From: Dermatophilus congolensis
GTDB lineage: Bacteria > Actinomycetota > Actinomycetes > Actinomycetales > Dermatophilaceae
Length of the DNA: 64,000 nucleotides
Direction: 5' to 3'
Assembly (NCBI RefSeq): GCF_900187045.1
Contig: NZ_LT906453.1
Location: 1,488,001-1,552,000, forward strand
The stretch's first letter is position 1. Each line of letters begins with the position of its first letter. Below are positions 46,570 to 56,485 of this stretch, one piece after another. The notes under the pieces were generated by a model. The model did not search any database and was not told the origin of the DNA. It was given only the letters and a program-made list of their open reading frames with translations. A program made the translations under genes and the position numbers.

Positions 46570-47907
46570 TCAGCCAGGAATGTCACCAACGATCCGCACC
46601 GTCTGATCACCCTCGACCCACATCGTCGGAATGACCGGCGAGCCCTTAGACAACCGCAACGCCTTACTTGGCAACTCCGCCAACGCAGCCAAACGCCGCT
46701 GGCGTGCCGCATGCGGATCATCCTGCGCCACGATCTGGCCCTGCTGAACCAACGGAACCAACAGCAGTCGATCATTCGACCCCATAGCGGGAGCCTCGCC
46801 GATACCAATCACCTCGGCCTCAGCAATACCATCAGCACCCAACCGCCGCGCTGCGACCTTACGGCCACCCACTGAATCCTTCGCGACGCTCCGCTTGGCC
46901 ACATTCACCATCGTCCCCGTCGAGTTCTCATGCGCGACAAGCTTGTACACCAGCCCCGCAGTGGGGGCTCCCGAACCGGTTACAAGCTGCGTCCCCACGC
47001 CATACACATCCACAGGCGCAGCCGCCAACGCAGCAATCGCATACTCATCCAAATCCGAGGTCACAACAATGCGTGTCTGAGTAGCCCCCAACTCATCAAG
47101 CTGGGCACGCACCTCACGCGCCTGAGTCACCAAATCACCCGAATCGATCCGAACCCCACCCAATTCAGGCCCAGCGATACGCACTGCCGTCTCCACAGCA
47201 CGACGCACATCGTAGGTATCGACCAAAAGCGTGGTCCCCTTGCCCATGCTCGCCACCTGCGCCGCGAACGCTTCCTCTTCGGAGTCATGCAGCAACGCAA
47301 ACGAATGCGCACTCGTCCCCGCAGTAGGGATGCCGTGCCTACGGCCAGCCTCCAAATCACTTGTCGTGTTGAAACCACAGATATACGCCGCACGCGAGGC
47401 CGCCACCGCCGCCTGCTCATGCGTACGCCGAGCCCCCATCTCGATCAAAGGCCGTGACCCGGCAGCCGTAGCCATCCGCGAAGCCGCACCAGCCACCGCG
47501 CAATCGAAGTTGTAGATCGACAGCGCCACCGTCTCAAGCAGCACCGCCTCAGCGAACGTGCTCTCCACAATGAGCAACGGAGAACCAGGGAAAAACACTT
47601 CACCCTCGGGGTAACCCCAAATATCACCTGAGAAACGGAAATTCGCGAGGAACTCCAAGGTGTCCGCATCCACCACCTTGTTCTCCCGCAGGAATGACAA
47701 CTCCTCATCCCCGAAACGGAAGTTCTGCAAAGCATTCAATAAACGCCCAGTCCCAGCTACGACGCCGTATCGACGCCCCTCTGGAAGGCGGCGCCCGAAA
47801 AGCTCGAACACACTCCGACGGTGCGCCGCCCCTGAACGGAGCGCAGCCTGCACCATCGTCAACTCGTAATGGTCTGTCAACAACGCCGTACTGATCACAG
47901 CCGACAC
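46570..47907 (-). CDS. pncB: Nicotinate phosphoribosyltransferase
   Basis: 445 residues, starting from GTG. Family motifs: TDHYELTMVQAAL (16 residues from the start region), FELFGRRLPEGRRYGVVAG, EMGARRTHEQAAVAASRAAYICGF, the substrate-loop GTSAHSFALLHDSEEEAF, and RIDSGDLVTQAREVRAQLD. It makes nicotinate mononucleotide from nicotinic acid and PRPP with ATP, in the NAD salvage path. The divergent partner is clpS, the same order as Rv1330c-Rv1331. Confidence 0.96.
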   Translation of the reverse strand: MSAVISTALLTDHYELTMVQAALRSGAAHRRSVFELFGRRLPEGRRYGVVAGTGRLLNALQNFRFGDEELSFLRENKVVDADTLEFLANFRFSGDIWGYPEGEVFFPGSPLLIVESTFAEAVLLETVALSIYNFDCAVAGAASRMATAAGSRPLIEMGARRTHEQAAVAASRAAYICGFNTTSDLEAGRRHGIPTAGTSAHSFALLHDSEEEAFAAQVASMGKGTTLLVDTYDVRRAVETAVRIAGPELGGVRIDSGDLVTQAREVRAQLDELGATQTRIVVTSDLDEYAIAALAAAPVDVYGVGTQLVTGSGAPTAGLVYKLVAHENSTGTMVNVAKRSVAKDSVGGRKVAARRLGADGIAEAEVIGIGEAPAMGSNDRLLLVPLVQQGQIVAQDDPHAARQRRLAALAELPSKALRLSKGSPVIPTMWVEGDQTVRIVGDIPG

Positions 47908-48091
47908 CCTAGGCGCTTCCTCGAAGAAGAAGTGACGCCCGTAGTGCGTTCCACACAGGCCACAGTGAAGAAAACTCCATCACTACCTCAGCGAAGTGGC
48001 GTGATCTATCACGCTTCACTGCGTTCTACCCTGTTTCTACAACCACACCACCACACGCCTCCTACACCACACCCCGACCGTTGAGGACACC

Positions 48092-48424
48092 ATGACGCCC
48101 ACACAACACCCCGAGGTGATGAGCACCGCACCCACGGGCCCATCCGAGGGCACAGCCACCCTCGAACTACCTGAGATGGATCAACTCCCAGACACCCCAT
48201 GGATCACGCTGGTGTGGAACGATCCAGTGAACCTCATGTCATACGTGACATACGTGTTCCAGACCTACTTTGGCTACAGCAAAGACAAAGCAACCGCCCT
48301 CATGCTGGACGTACACCACAAAGGCCGCGCCGTGGTTGCAACCGGACCCCGCGAACAAATGGAACGCCACGTCGAAGCGCTACAGAGCTACGGCCTATGG
48401 GCCACATTCCAGAAAGACGAATGA
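48092..48424 (+). CDS. clpS: ATP-dependent Clp protease adaptor ClpS
   Basis: 110 residues. The family core begins at [27 protein letters not shown] (about 36-62) with the conserved N-D-P-V-N substrate-binding segment and [37 protein letters not shown]. It delivers N-degron substrates to ClpC. The 35-residue N-terminal extension is disordered and longer than in E. coli. GAGGA lies in front of the ATG. The stop overlaps the next gene. Confidence 0.96.
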   Translation: MTPTQHPEVMSTAPTGPSEGTATLELPEMDQLPDTPWITLVWNDPVNLMSYVTYVFQTYFGYSKDKATALMLDVHHKGRAVVATGPREQMERHVEALQSYGLWATFQKDE

Positions 48425-49074
48425 TGAACTACGGATTCACTCGCGACGGCGACCGCTTTGTCGCAGACCTCGACGACGAAGAACGCGAAATCATCGTCGG
48501 CCTCATCGAACAAACCACCGAACTCCTGGAACAGGCCGCACCGGCCGAGCCCGAAGACCATCACCCGGACAGCGGGGAAACCACCGGCGACGTGGGAGGT
48601 GAATTCGAACGCATGATGACCGCCGCCGGGTTGGGGCCAACCAACCAGGACCCCAGCAGCAACCCTCCAACCACAGGGTTCATCAACGAGAACGCTCTGG
48701 CCGCCGACCCTGCCCTCGGACGCCTCCTACCTGATGCTCACCACGACGACCCACTCGCCGCAGCCGAATTCCGTGCCTGGTCTGGCGACACCGTCCGCCG
48801 CACCAAACTGAACCGCCTTCACGCCGCCGCAGACGCTCTCCGTCCCGACGGAACCCCCCTGAACATCGACGAAGACACAGCCGTCACCGTACTCATCGCC
48901 CTCACCGACCTTCGACTGGTCTTAGCTGAACGTCTAGGGCTCCACGACGAAGAGGACGTTGACCGACTCGAACAAGCAATCCAAGACGGCCAGATGAACG
49001 ACGCCACAGCGCTGATCCTCACCTACGACTTCCTCACCTGGCTGCAAGAAACCCTCGCCAGCTCACTAACCTGA
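48421..49074 (+). CDS. DUF2017 family protein
   Basis: 217 residues, starting [38 protein letters not shown]. The acidic helical protein matches the actinobacterial DUF2017 family always found after clpS (Rv1332). The C-terminal part ([28 protein letters not shown]) is the best conserved. Function is unknown; position suggests a role with the Clp adaptor. Its ATG overlaps the clpS stop (ATGATG with TGA), so translation is coupled; starting at 48424 is equally possible. Confidence 0.9.
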   Translation: MMNYGFTRDGDRFVADLDDEEREIIVGLIEQTTELLEQAAPAEPEDHHPDSGETTGDVGGEFERMMTAAGLGPTNQDPSSNPPTTGFINENALAADPALGRLLPDAHHDDPLAAAEFRAWSGDTVRRTKLNRLHAAADALRPDGTPLNIDEDTAVTVLIALTDLRLVLAERLGLHDEEDVDRLEQAIQDGQMNDATALILTYDFLTWLQETLASSLT

Positions 49075-49148
49075 CCCAGCAATCCGGCACAGCCCTAGCC
49101 GACTCTGCAAATAGGTGGTAGTCACCCACGAGCGCATATATTCACCCC

Positions 49149-49970
49149 GTGGTTGAACGCGACGCACCCATCGGCATCTTCGACTCCAGCCTCGGCGGCC
49201 TCACCGTCGCCCGTGCAGTGCTGGACCAGCTTCCCAACGAGTCGATCGCCTACCTAGGAGACACGGCCAGGGCCCCCTACGGGCCCCGACCCATCGCCCA
49301 AACCCGCGAATACGCCCTCTCCTGCTTGGACCGCCTCGTCGACAAAGGCGTCAAAATCCTCGTCATCGCGTGCAACACAGCCAGCGCCGCAGTCCTACAC
49401 GACGCCCGCGAACGCTACGACGTGCCTGTCGTAGAAGTGATCCGTCCTGCAGTACGCCGCGCCGCAGCCACAACCCGAAATGGATCGGTCGGCGTCATAT
49501 CGACCGAAGGAACCCACAAATCACGGGCCTACATAGATGCTTTCGCCGCCGCCCCCCAGCTCACCGTCGTCAGTCAGCCATGCCCACGATTCGTGGAATT
49601 CGTGGAACAAGGCACCACCAGCGGAGAAGAACTCCACCACGTCGCCCACGAATACCTCGACCCGCTCATCGAACGCGGAGTTGACACCCTCATCCTCGGA
49701 TGCACCCACTACCCACTCCTGACCGGCGTGATCAGTTACGTCGTCGGTGAGTCCGTGACACTGGTCTCTTCTGCCGAAGAAACGGCGCGGGACGTGTACC
49801 GCATCCTCGCTGATCGTGATGCACTGCGTCCTGACACCGCTACCCCACCCGTACACACCTTCAACACCACGGGTGACCCGGCCGAATTCGCGCGCCTAGC
49901 CCGCCGGTTCCTCGGACCGGAAGTCGACAGCGTTCAACCCGAAGGGAATGCGGTATCAGCCCAGCCCTAA
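49149..49970 (+). CDS. murI: Glutamate racemase
   Basis: 273 residues, from GTG. It has the two catalytic cysteines in [16 protein letters not shown] and [13 protein letters not shown], the N-terminal [17 protein letters not shown] and the [11 protein letters not shown] substrate-binding loop. It supplies D-glutamate for peptidoglycan. In the same direction as, and likely co-transcribed with, the metallo-beta-lactamase-fold gene 59 bases downstream, as in M. tuberculosis Rv1338-Rv1339. Confidence 0.97.
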   Translation: MVERDAPIGIFDSSLGGLTVARAVLDQLPNESIAYLGDTARAPYGPRPIAQTREYALSCLDRLVDKGVKILVIACNTASAAVLHDARERYDVPVVEVIRPAVRRAAATTRNGSVGVISTEGTHKSRAYIDAFAAAPQLTVVSQPCPRFVEFVEQGTTSGEELHHVAHEYLDPLIERGVDTLILGCTHYPLLTGVISYVVGESVTLVSSAEETARDVYRILADRDALRPDTATPPVHTFNTTGDPAEFARLARRFLGPEVDSVQPEGNAVSAQP

Positions 49971-50029
49971 CTGGGCATTGGATAGCCAGCCGCGGTCAAC
50001 CCTGCCCGCACTGCTCAAGGAGGAAGTAC

Positions 50030-50800
50030 GTGTTCGTCACCGCCGTAGGTAATTCGGGCAGTTACCCTGGGCCGCAATCGGCCGCCTCGTGCTACCTAGT
50101 ACAAGCCGAGCACCACGGACGAACCTGGAACATCGTGCTGGACCTAGGCAGCGGATCCCTGGGATACCTGCAACGCTACGTTGAACCAGCCGACCTCGAC
50201 GCAGTCCTGCTCACCCACCTGCACCCCGACCACTGCCTCGACATATGCCCCCTATACGTGCTGCTCAGCCACCACCCCACTCACCGTCGAGACAACCCCA
50301 TGCCCGTACACGCACCTCCTGGCGCTGCAGAACGACTCGCCCGGGCCTACCACGTTGACGAAACCGAAACCCTCACCGACCGATACACCTTCACTGACCT
50401 CATTGATCGCACCCCCATCACCATCGGCCCATTCCACATCACCCCCATTCGCATGCGCCACCCCGTCACCACCTTCGGATTCCGGATCGAAGCCGACGGC
50501 GCCACCTTCGCCTACACCGGCGACACCGACACCACCCCCAACCTCACCCCCCTGCTACGCAACGCAGACCTCGTGCTAGCCGACAGCGCCTTCATCGAAG
50601 GCCGCGACACCGTCCCAGGCATCCACATGCACGGACGCGCCGTCGCCCAAGCAGCCCTGACCGCAGGAGGAGTCAAACGGCTCGTCCTGACCCACATCCC
50701 TGCCTGGAACGACCCCGAAATCTGCCGAGCACAAGCCGCCACGCTCTGGCCCAACGTGGAACTCTGCCACCCCGGTCAACGCTTCACCGTCACACGGTGA
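50030..50800 (+). CDS. Metallo-beta-lactamase-fold phosphodiesterase (Rv1339-like)
   Basis: 256 residues behind GGAGGAAGTAC and GTG. Metal ligands HLHPDHCLD (motif HxHxDH, near residue 64), RMRHPVTTFGFRIE, a later YTGDTDTTPN aspartate and LTHIPAWNDP histidine are all present. It resembles Rv1339, an atypical cyclic-AMP phosphodiesterase, and RNase Z-like hydrolases. The synteny (murI, this gene, rph, rdgB) strongly supports Rv1339 orthology. The reaction here is inferred from that, not shown by the sequence. Confidence 0.9.
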   Translation: MFVTAVGNSGSYPGPQSAASCYLVQAEHHGRTWNIVLDLGSGSLGYLQRYVEPADLDAVLLTHLHPDHCLDICPLYVLLSHHPTHRRDNPMPVHAPPGAAERLARAYHVDETETLTDRYTFTDLIDRTPITIGPFHITPIRMRHPVTTFGFRIEADGATFAYTGDTDTTPNLTPLLRNADLVLADSAFIEGRDTVPGIHMHGRAVAQAALTAGGVKRLVLTHIPAWNDPEICRAQAATLWPNVELCHPGQRFTVTR

Positions 50801-50845
50801 CAACCGCACCCACCACCAAAACGCCCGCACCGATACGGTGAGTCC

Positions 50846-51589
50846 ATGACTCGACACGACGGACGACTAGACGACCAACTCCGCGAAGTACGCATCACCC
50901 GTAACTGGCTCGACCACGCCGAAGGCAGCGTGCTCGTCGAATTCGGCCGCACCCGTGTCCTATGCGCAGCCTCCTTCACTGAAGGAGTCCCGCGCTGGAA
51001 AAAAGGAAGCGGAACCGGCTGGCTCACCGCCGAGTACGCCATGCTTCCCCGCGCAACCAATACCCGCAGCGACCGCGAATCCCGCAAAGGAAAAATCGGA
51101 GGCCGCACCCACGAAATCTCCCGCCTCATCGGACGCAGCCTGCGCGCCTGCATCGACCTAAAACAACTTGGCGAAAACACCATCGTCCTGGACTGTGACG
51201 TACTCCAAGCCGACGGAGGAACCCGCACCGCAGCCATCACCGGAGCCTACGTCGCCCTCGTCGACGCAGTCCGCGCCGGACGGAAAATGGGCGCCATCCG
51301 CCCCTCCGCCACCCCCATCACCGGCTCTATTGCCGCAGTCAGCGTCGGCGTCGTCGAAGGACACCCAGTCCTAGACCTCGACTATCCAGAAGACTCCACA
51401 GCTGACACCGACATGAACGTTGTCATGACCGGCGATGGCCGCTTCGTCGAAGTACAAGGAACAGCCGAAGGTGACCCCTTCGACCGTGAACTCCTCGGCG
51501 CACTCCTAGACCTAGCTACCACCGGATGCGCTGAACTCACCCGCCGCCAGCAAGAAGCACTCGAAGCTACCCCGCGGGAGCAGATGTGA
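50846..51589 (+). CDS. rph: Ribonuclease PH
   Basis: 247 residues with the RNase PH core: [33 protein letters not shown], the phosphate-binding arginines in [31 protein letters not shown], and [25 protein letters not shown]. It trims tRNA 3' ends with inorganic phosphate. The stop overlaps the rdgB start by 4 bases. Confidence 0.97.
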   Translation: MTRHDGRLDDQLREVRITRNWLDHAEGSVLVEFGRTRVLCAASFTEGVPRWKKGSGTGWLTAEYAMLPRATNTRSDRESRKGKIGGRTHEISRLIGRSLRACIDLKQLGENTIVLDCDVLQADGGTRTAAITGAYVALVDAVRAGRKMGAIRPSATPITGSIAAVSVGVVEGHPVLDLDYPEDSTADTDMNVVMTGDGRFVEVQGTAEGDPFDRELLGALLDLATTGCAELTRRQQEALEATPREQM

Positions 51590-52197
51590 GCCGCCGCATT
51601 GTCCTGGCCACCCGCAACGCCGGCAAAGTCAACGAACTACGCGACATCCTCGCCGACGTCCTCACCGACCTCGACCTCGAACTCGTGGGCATCGACGCAT
51701 TCCCAGAGGCCCACGACGTAGTGGAAACCGGAGTGACGTTCCAAGCTAACGCCCTCCTTAAAGCACAAGCCGCCGTCGCAGCCACGGGGCTACCCTGCCT
51801 AGCCGACGACTCCGGGCTAGCAGTCGACGTTCTCGGCGGAGCCCCAGGAGTGTTCAGTGCACGCTGGGCCGGGAAACACGGAGACGACCAAGCGAACCTC
51901 GACCTTCTCCTAGCTCAAATCGCCGACGTTCCCGACGAACACCGCGCAGCCGCTTTCGTGTGCGCAGCAGCGCTAGTTCTCCCCGATGGCCGCTCAGCCG
52001 TACGCATGGGCCGATTCACCGGCACTATCGTGCGCGAACCCCGCGGAACCAACGGATTCGGATACGACCCCATCCTCCTTGTCGACGGAGACACCCGCAC
52101 TAGCGCCGAACTGTCCCCACAAGAGAAAAACGAACGCTCCCACAGAGGCAAAGCCTTCGCGGCCTTAGCCAGCGACCTGCGCGAACTCCTCAGCTAA
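51586..52197 (+). CDS. rdgB: XTP/dITP diphosphatase (RdgB/HAM1)
   Basis: 203 residues from a GTG inside the rph stop. Motifs: [17 protein letters not shown] at the N-terminus, [25 protein letters not shown], and [12 protein letters not shown] with [15 protein letters not shown] near the end. It removes non-canonical purine triphosphates before they enter DNA or RNA. It is the last gene of the murI-to-rdgB run and is followed by a terminator. Confidence 0.97.
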   Translation: MSRRIVLATRNAGKVNELRDILADVLTDLDLELVGIDAFPEAHDVVETGVTFQANALLKAQAAVAATGLPCLADDSGLAVDVLGGAPGVFSARWAGKHGDDQANLDLLLAQIADVPDEHRAAAFVCAAALVLPDGRSAVRMGRFTGTIVREPRGTNGFGYDPILLVDGDTRTSAELSPQEKNERSHRGKAFAALASDLRELLS

Positions 52198-52212
52198 CCC
52201 AGCCGGCACAAA

Positions 52213-52249
52213 CGGCGCCCCACTTTCACACACAGAAAGTGGGGCGCCG
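52213..52249 (+). terminator. Terminator after rdgB
   Basis: A 15-bp perfect stem (CGGCGCCCCACTTTC) with a 7-base loop, sixteen bases past the stop. Confidence 0.8.
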
Positions 52250-52321
52250 CCTTCACCCCGGAGTTCTCGTCTACGCCCCCTGTGCCGCTATGTTTAGCCG
52301 GTGCACGCTACACCAGTAGTG

Positions 52322-53504
52322 ATGCGAAAAATTTCGGCTCGGGGGATGCTGAGGTTTGGGGGGATCATCGTGCCTGTCGCGATCACACACATCATTGCTG
52401 CTCTTTTCACGGCAGCCACCATCGTCGGTGCACCAGCCACCGGCGGCGCAGCCGTGGAAAACACCCCAACCCCAACAACAACTCCACCGCACCACCAGCC
52501 CATCACCGCCCTATGGCGTGATCTCACCCCAACCTGCACTGGCACCGGGAACGACGGCGCCCGCGTCCAAGCTGTCTACGCCTACGAAGCTGGCACGCAC
52601 AGCCAATTCCACCGCGCCGAACCCATCATCCGCCGCGAACTAGCCCGCATCGACTCCACTTTCGACCTATCCGCCAGAAAAACCGGAAGCGGACGCCGAG
52701 CCCGCTGGGTCAGCACACACTGCCGCCCCCACATCGCCACCATCACCGTTCCCCCCGGAACCTTCACTGCATCCACCGGCATAGAAACCACCGAAAAAGC
52801 ACTCCTCGCCCAAGGAATGGGCTCCCCCCAACGCAAATATCTCGTCTTCGCTCAAGCCCGGAACATCTGCGGTGTCTCCACCATTTATCGAGACTCATCA
52901 CACCGCGACAACGCAAGCAACGGCCGCTACACCGCCCACGCTCGTATCGACGAAACCTGCTGGATCTCACCGGACTGGTCTGTGGCGGCGCACGAGTTGG
53001 TGCACATGCTCGGTGGTGTACAGCCAGACGCGCCGCACGCGTCCGGCAAATATCACTGCGACGACGCCAACGACCTGATGTGCTACCGCGAAACCCCGAC
53101 AACGCGGCTGCGCCCGGTATGTGGCCTCGAGCATGTGGGGCTGCTCGACTGCGGCGGTGATGATTATTTCTCTACCGCACCTCGCCGCGGCGGCTATCTG
53201 GCATCGCACTGGAATGTTGCCGATTCAGTTTTCCTGGACCGCACCCCCCACGTTGTCTGCTGCGCAAGGAGCACCGATCGTTGTGCGCGGCAAACTGAAA
53301 CCTGGACGGACCCTGGCTCTAAGAATCCCCGCCGTTCCAGGCGCGCAGAAGTACACCTGGCGCGGACCGGGAATCAGGAACAATAACCGGTCACGTACCC
53401 GCGCGGTGCTGCCAGATCAACCCGCAGTGGTGACATACCGGCTGTTGATCAACATGCCCGATGGTGTAGTTCAGGAATCGACACGCACTCTACGAGTTCG
53501 GTAG
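52322..53504 (+). pseudogene. Secreted zinc metalloprotease-like protein with a frameshift
   Basis: The frame starting at 52301 or 52322 has an N-terminal signal/anchor, then a reprolysin-like region. The zinc site HELVHMLGGVQPDAPH (HExxHxxG...H) is near residue 224, followed by DLMCY and a CGGDDYFSTAPRRGGYLASHWNVADSVFL block seen in secreted actinobacterial metallopeptidases. The frame breaks in the C6 run at 53244-53249. Dropping one C continues TLSAAQGAPIVVRGKLKPGR to a stop at 53504, giving a beta-sandwich ending; without it the protein ends in nonsense at 53386. If the base is a sequencing error the gene is intact. The substrate is unknown. Confidence 0.7.
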
Positions 53505-53536
53505 CGCAGCGCTCCTGTTCCTAACCGGGGGAGTGG

Positions 53537-54517
53537 TTACCGGACGCGGGGTGGGAACTGGTGTTCAGTGACTAATGCGCCGATGAGGTACTTCGCTAGA
53601 GCCTGGTTAGGGCCGCGCTCTTGGCCGTGCTTCGATGAGAATTTGGCGGTGGCGTCAGTGCCGCACAAGCTCTTGATGCGAGCTGGGCCACCAGGGTGTC
53701 GTGAAATCCAGGCCGTGAGGTCATAGACATTGTTGTTGACGACCGCCCAGCAACTCGACGATGTTGCATGCTGCTTCACCTGCGCGACGGTGATTGGGCG
53801 ACGCTTTCCGGTGGGGCTAGAGCTGGGGGTGCTGCCTCGAGTGCTGGAGGGAGCTGAACGTGTTGGAGAAGAGGTCGAAGAAACGAAAGGCCCGGTAGGT
53901 GCGCCTGTCGGCTGGGTCGTAGTGGGGGAAGTGGCTGTCCCTTCCCCTTGCATACCGGAGGTAGGGGTGGTCTTAGCAATTTGGTCTTGCCACGTGGCAG
54001 TGGCACCGGTGTGCCCAACCATGACGACAAGAATCAAAACGGCAACGGAAAGTACGGCGATGAGCAAGCCGAGCACCTGGGAAGCAATCGAAAAGATTGG
54101 GGAAGGCGTGGTTCCGAGGTTCTCTTTTTCACCGTTCTCTTCTGCGTAGGTGGGTGCAGGCGAGGTGGCTTGGCGTGCTTTCCGTGCAGCGAGGAACCCC
54201 AAGAGCCACCAAAGCATGGTGGCGAGCACGGTGAGGCCGGTGACGAGGGTGAGGATGTCTGCATATTCGACGTGTACACCAGGGGCACCGATGCGGTGTT
54301 CGAGGGCCTCACCAGATTCTTTAGTAACGAGTGTGAGCAGCCCCATCAGCATCACCACGATGGTGATAGGAGTACGCAGGCGAGACTGGAGACGCTTGGT
54401 GAAGATGACAATGACCAGCCCGATTAGCGCCAGGGGAAGCAAGATAACCGTGGCGTGCAAGGTGAGGGCATGCACAGGCAGCCCGCCGATAAGGTCGAAA
54501 GGTCCTGATGATTGCAT
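53537..54517 (-). CDS. Membrane protein (DUF2231-like) with C-terminal cytochrome b5-like domain
   Basis: 326 residues behind AGGAGA. Residues 1-185 form a DUF2231-type membrane domain with four helices (GGLPVHALTLHATVILLPLALIGLVIV at the start). A Ser/Thr/Pro-rich linker (about 195-240) follows. The last 85 residues are a cytochrome b5-like haem domain: ITVAQVKQHATSSSCWAVVNNNVYDLTAWISRHPGG with the haem His274 in HPGG and a second His near 297 (SSKHG). It probably carries electrons between the membrane and an extracytoplasmic partner. The fusion is unusual. It is tail-to-tail with the broken metalloprotease. Confidence 0.88.
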   Translation of the reverse strand: MQSSGPFDLIGGLPVHALTLHATVILLPLALIGLVIVIFTKRLQSRLRTPITIVVMLMGLLTLVTKESGEALEHRIGAPGVHVEYADILTLVTGLTVLATMLWWLLGFLAARKARQATSPAPTYAEENGEKENLGTTPSPIFSIASQVLGLLIAVLSVAVLILVVMVGHTGATATWQDQIAKTTPTSGMQGEGTATSPTTTQPTGAPTGPFVSSTSSPTRSAPSSTRGSTPSSSPTGKRRPITVAQVKQHATSSSCWAVVNNNVYDLTAWISRHPGGPARIKSLCGTDATAKFSSKHGQERGPNQALAKYLIGALVTEHQFPPRVR

Positions 54518-54749
54518 GTTGGGTCTCCTGCGTCGGACTGGTTCGACCTGGCGGGGTGTTCGCCGGTGAGGGGCGTCCGGTCTACGTGATGGCACAGCGG
54601 AGTGGGAGCTCCGTATGCCTCATCGTGCAGGAGAGAAGGAAACTGAGCTGGTAGCTCAAGAAACGACGCGCCGTTTCTTGGTGATTTAAAGAAGAAGTTG
54701 AAGATTTTGATGCCCGCGCGCCCTTGTTTGGGGGCCTTAAGAAAGCGGG

Positions 54750-54770
54750 ACACGGCCCGTGGGGCCGTGT
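54750..54770 (-). terminator. Terminator downstream of tRNA-Leu
   Basis: A 9-bp stem (ACACGGCCC) with a 3-base loop, followed on the minus strand by CCCGCTTTCTTAAG. Confidence 0.6.
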
Positions 54771-54785
54771 TGGTGAAGAAAAGAG

Positions 54786-54867
54786 TGCGCCAGGCGGGAG
54801 TTGAACCCGCACGCCCGGAGGCACAGGAACCTAAATCCTGCGTGTCTGCCAATTCCACCACTGGCGC
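54786..54867 (-). tRNA. tRNA-Leu (anticodon TAG)
   Basis: A 7-bp acceptor stem GCGCCAG/CTGGCGC, D-loop, anticodon loop TTTAGGT (TAG), a long variable arm (as in class II tRNAs) and a T-arm with GTTCAACTC. The 3' CCA is not encoded. A terminator lies downstream on the minus strand. Confidence 0.95.
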
Positions 54868-54939
54868 GTCTGCCTACTGACCTTACCGGTATTGGTGCCG
54901 AAGGTGGGAATCGGCGTGGTCAGCGGGGGAGTGGAGGCT

Positions 54940-55413
54940 TCAGGTGAGGTTGAGTTTCATCTGTTTAGCCAGGGATGCGACGTGTCCGGTTGCCTTGACG
55001 TTGTAGCGGGCGAGCTCCACGGTGCCGTCGGTGTCGATGACGATGGTGGAGCGAATAATGCCGATCGATACTTTGCCGTAGAGCTTCTTTTCACCGTGGG
55101 TGCCATAGGCGTCGGCGACGGCTTTGTCTGGGTCGGATAGCAAGGGGTAGGTGAGAGCATCGCGCTCAATGAACTTGGTGAGTTTTTCGGGGGAGTCAGG
55201 GCTGATGCCGATCACGTCGTATCCAGCTTGCTGTAGAGGTGCGAGCGAGTCACGGAAGTCACATGCTTCTTTGGTGCATCCAGGGGTCATCGCGGCGGGG
55301 TAGAAGAAGATGATGAGTTTGCGGCCGGCGTAGTCGGCGAGGGAAACGGTGGAGCCGTCGGCGGCGGTGAGAGAGAACGCGGGGGCTTTTTGGCCGGTTT
55401 CGAGACGGGGCAT
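54940..55413 (-). CDS. bcp: Thioredoxin-dependent peroxiredoxin (Bcp/PrxQ type)
   Basis: 157 residues, MPRLETGQKAPAFSLTAADGSTVSL. The peroxidatic cysteine and the resolving cysteine five residues later are in TPGCTKEACDFRD, the PrxQ pattern. It reduces hydrogen peroxide and organic hydroperoxides with electrons from thioredoxin; trxA is 24 kb away. AGGAG is correctly placed before the ATG at 55413. The longer upstream frame is a shadow. Confidence 0.96.
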   Translation of the reverse strand: MPRLETGQKAPAFSLTAADGSTVSLADYAGRKLIIFFYPAAMTPGCTKEACDFRDSLAPLQQAGYDVIGISPDSPEKLTKFIERDALTYPLLSDPDKAVADAYGTHGEKKLYGKVSIGIIRSTIVIDTDGTVELARYNVKATGHVASLAKQMKLNLT

Positions 55414-55575
55414 GCATGGCTCCTGTGAGTGAATGAATGGGTAGCGGTTCGCGAGGTAAAGGATGCTGCGATAACCGTTGGGCGGAAGGTCGCGTCGCGG
55501 GGGAGGCCTGTTCCGCGTCAGTAGATTATCGTCGGATTGAGGGTTTAACCGACCATCTCTATCGAAAGGCAAGCC

Positions 55576-55839
55576 ATGAGCAACGGCACCCGTTCTCCCC
55601 AAGAGATCGAGAACGACATTGTCCGGTCCCGGAACCGTTTGGCCGCGACGGTCGACGAGCTGGCGTACCGAGTCAAGCCGAAGACGATTGTCGCTCGCCA
55701 GGCGGAGTCTGCGCGGGAAACACTGAACAAGGCTGTGAAGAATGAGCATGGTGAGCCTCGTCTTGAGGTGATTGCCCCGGCAGCGATCGTGGTGGTCGGT
55801 TTGACTGCTGTGGCTATCGCACGTCGTGCGCGTGGCTGA
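55576..55839 (+). CDS. DUF3618 small membrane-associated protein
   Basis: 87 residues, MSNGTRSPQEIENDIVRSRNRLAATVDELAYRVKPKTIV. The conserved DUF3618 N-terminal helix is followed by a C-terminal membrane helix (LEVIAPAAIVVVGLTAVAIA, about 62-82). A GAAAGGCAAGCC site precedes it. The family is confined to actinobacteria and relatives, function unknown. The 3' end overlaps the GroES-like start by 14 bases. Confidence 0.88.
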   Translation: MSNGTRSPQEIENDIVRSRNRLAATVDELAYRVKPKTIVARQAESARETLNKAVKNEHGEPRLEVIAPAAIVVVGLTAVAIARRARG

Positions 55840-56179
55840 AGTGGCAGCGCAGGCACGAACCTCATCTGGATTGCCGATCCGGATGCTCGGTGACCGCGTG
55901 TTGTTGCGGCCTGAGGATAAAGAGGGTGAGCGGCAGTCTGGCGGCGGATTGTTGATTCCTGCCACGGCTAGCCTTGGCAAGAGGCTTGCCTGGGCGGAGG
56001 TTGTTGCTGTGGGGCAGCATGTGCGGCAGGTCTCGTTGGAGGATTACGCGCTGTTTGACCCTAGCGAGCAGCCGGATGTGGAGCTTGATGGCGTGCGGTA
56101 TGTGTTGGCGCGTGAGCGTGATCTGCATGCGGTGCGGGCTGCGCCTGGCGATGACGCTGCCGCTGGTCTGTATCTGTGA
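55826..56179 (+). CDS. GroES-family co-chaperone-like protein
   Basis: 117 residues. From residue 17 (LPIRMLGDRVLLRPEDKEGERQSGGGLLIPATASLGKRLAWAEVVAVG) it follows the GroES beta-barrel, with a recognisable mobile-loop segment (EGERQSGGGLLIP) and a 15-residue N-terminal extension. It is a second GroES-like type, not next to groEL. Such stand-alone copies are known in actinobacteria, with no proven client. The GTG start overlaps DUF3618. A terminator follows. Confidence 0.85.
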   Translation: MRVAEVAAQARTSSGLPIRMLGDRVLLRPEDKEGERQSGGGLLIPATASLGKRLAWAEVVAVGQHVRQVSLEDYALFDPSEQPDVELDGVRYVLARERDLHAVRAAPGDDAAAGLYL

Positions 56180-56195
56180 ATATCGCTGAAGTTTT

Positions 56196-56241
56196 CACCG
56201 CGGCGCCCTCCTTGCAGTGCTGCAAGGAGGGCGCCGCGGTG
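56196..56241 (+). terminator. Terminator after the GroES-like gene
   Basis: A 21-bp perfect stem (CACCGCGGCGCCCTCCTTGC) with a 4-base loop. Confidence 0.85.
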
Positions 56242-56406
56242 TATCGAGATGCCCCTGATGAGGGCAGGTGGTGCCGGTGTGTCGCTTGTGGTGAGCGGTG
56301 AATTTTGCTCTTCCCGCAGAGCCGTGTAATGTTTCAGGAGTCGTCAGGGCGAGGCCCGGAAAGCGATCACAAAGATCAGCTAACCGAGACGCAAACTGAA
56401 GACCAA

Positions 56407-56479
<73 letters not shown>

Positions 56480-56485
56480 CAAGCA

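Noticed and set aside
54424-54861. 145-residue frame beginning with MVELADTQDLGSCASG
   Set aside because: It is a translation of the tRNA-Leu gene and its downstream DNA.
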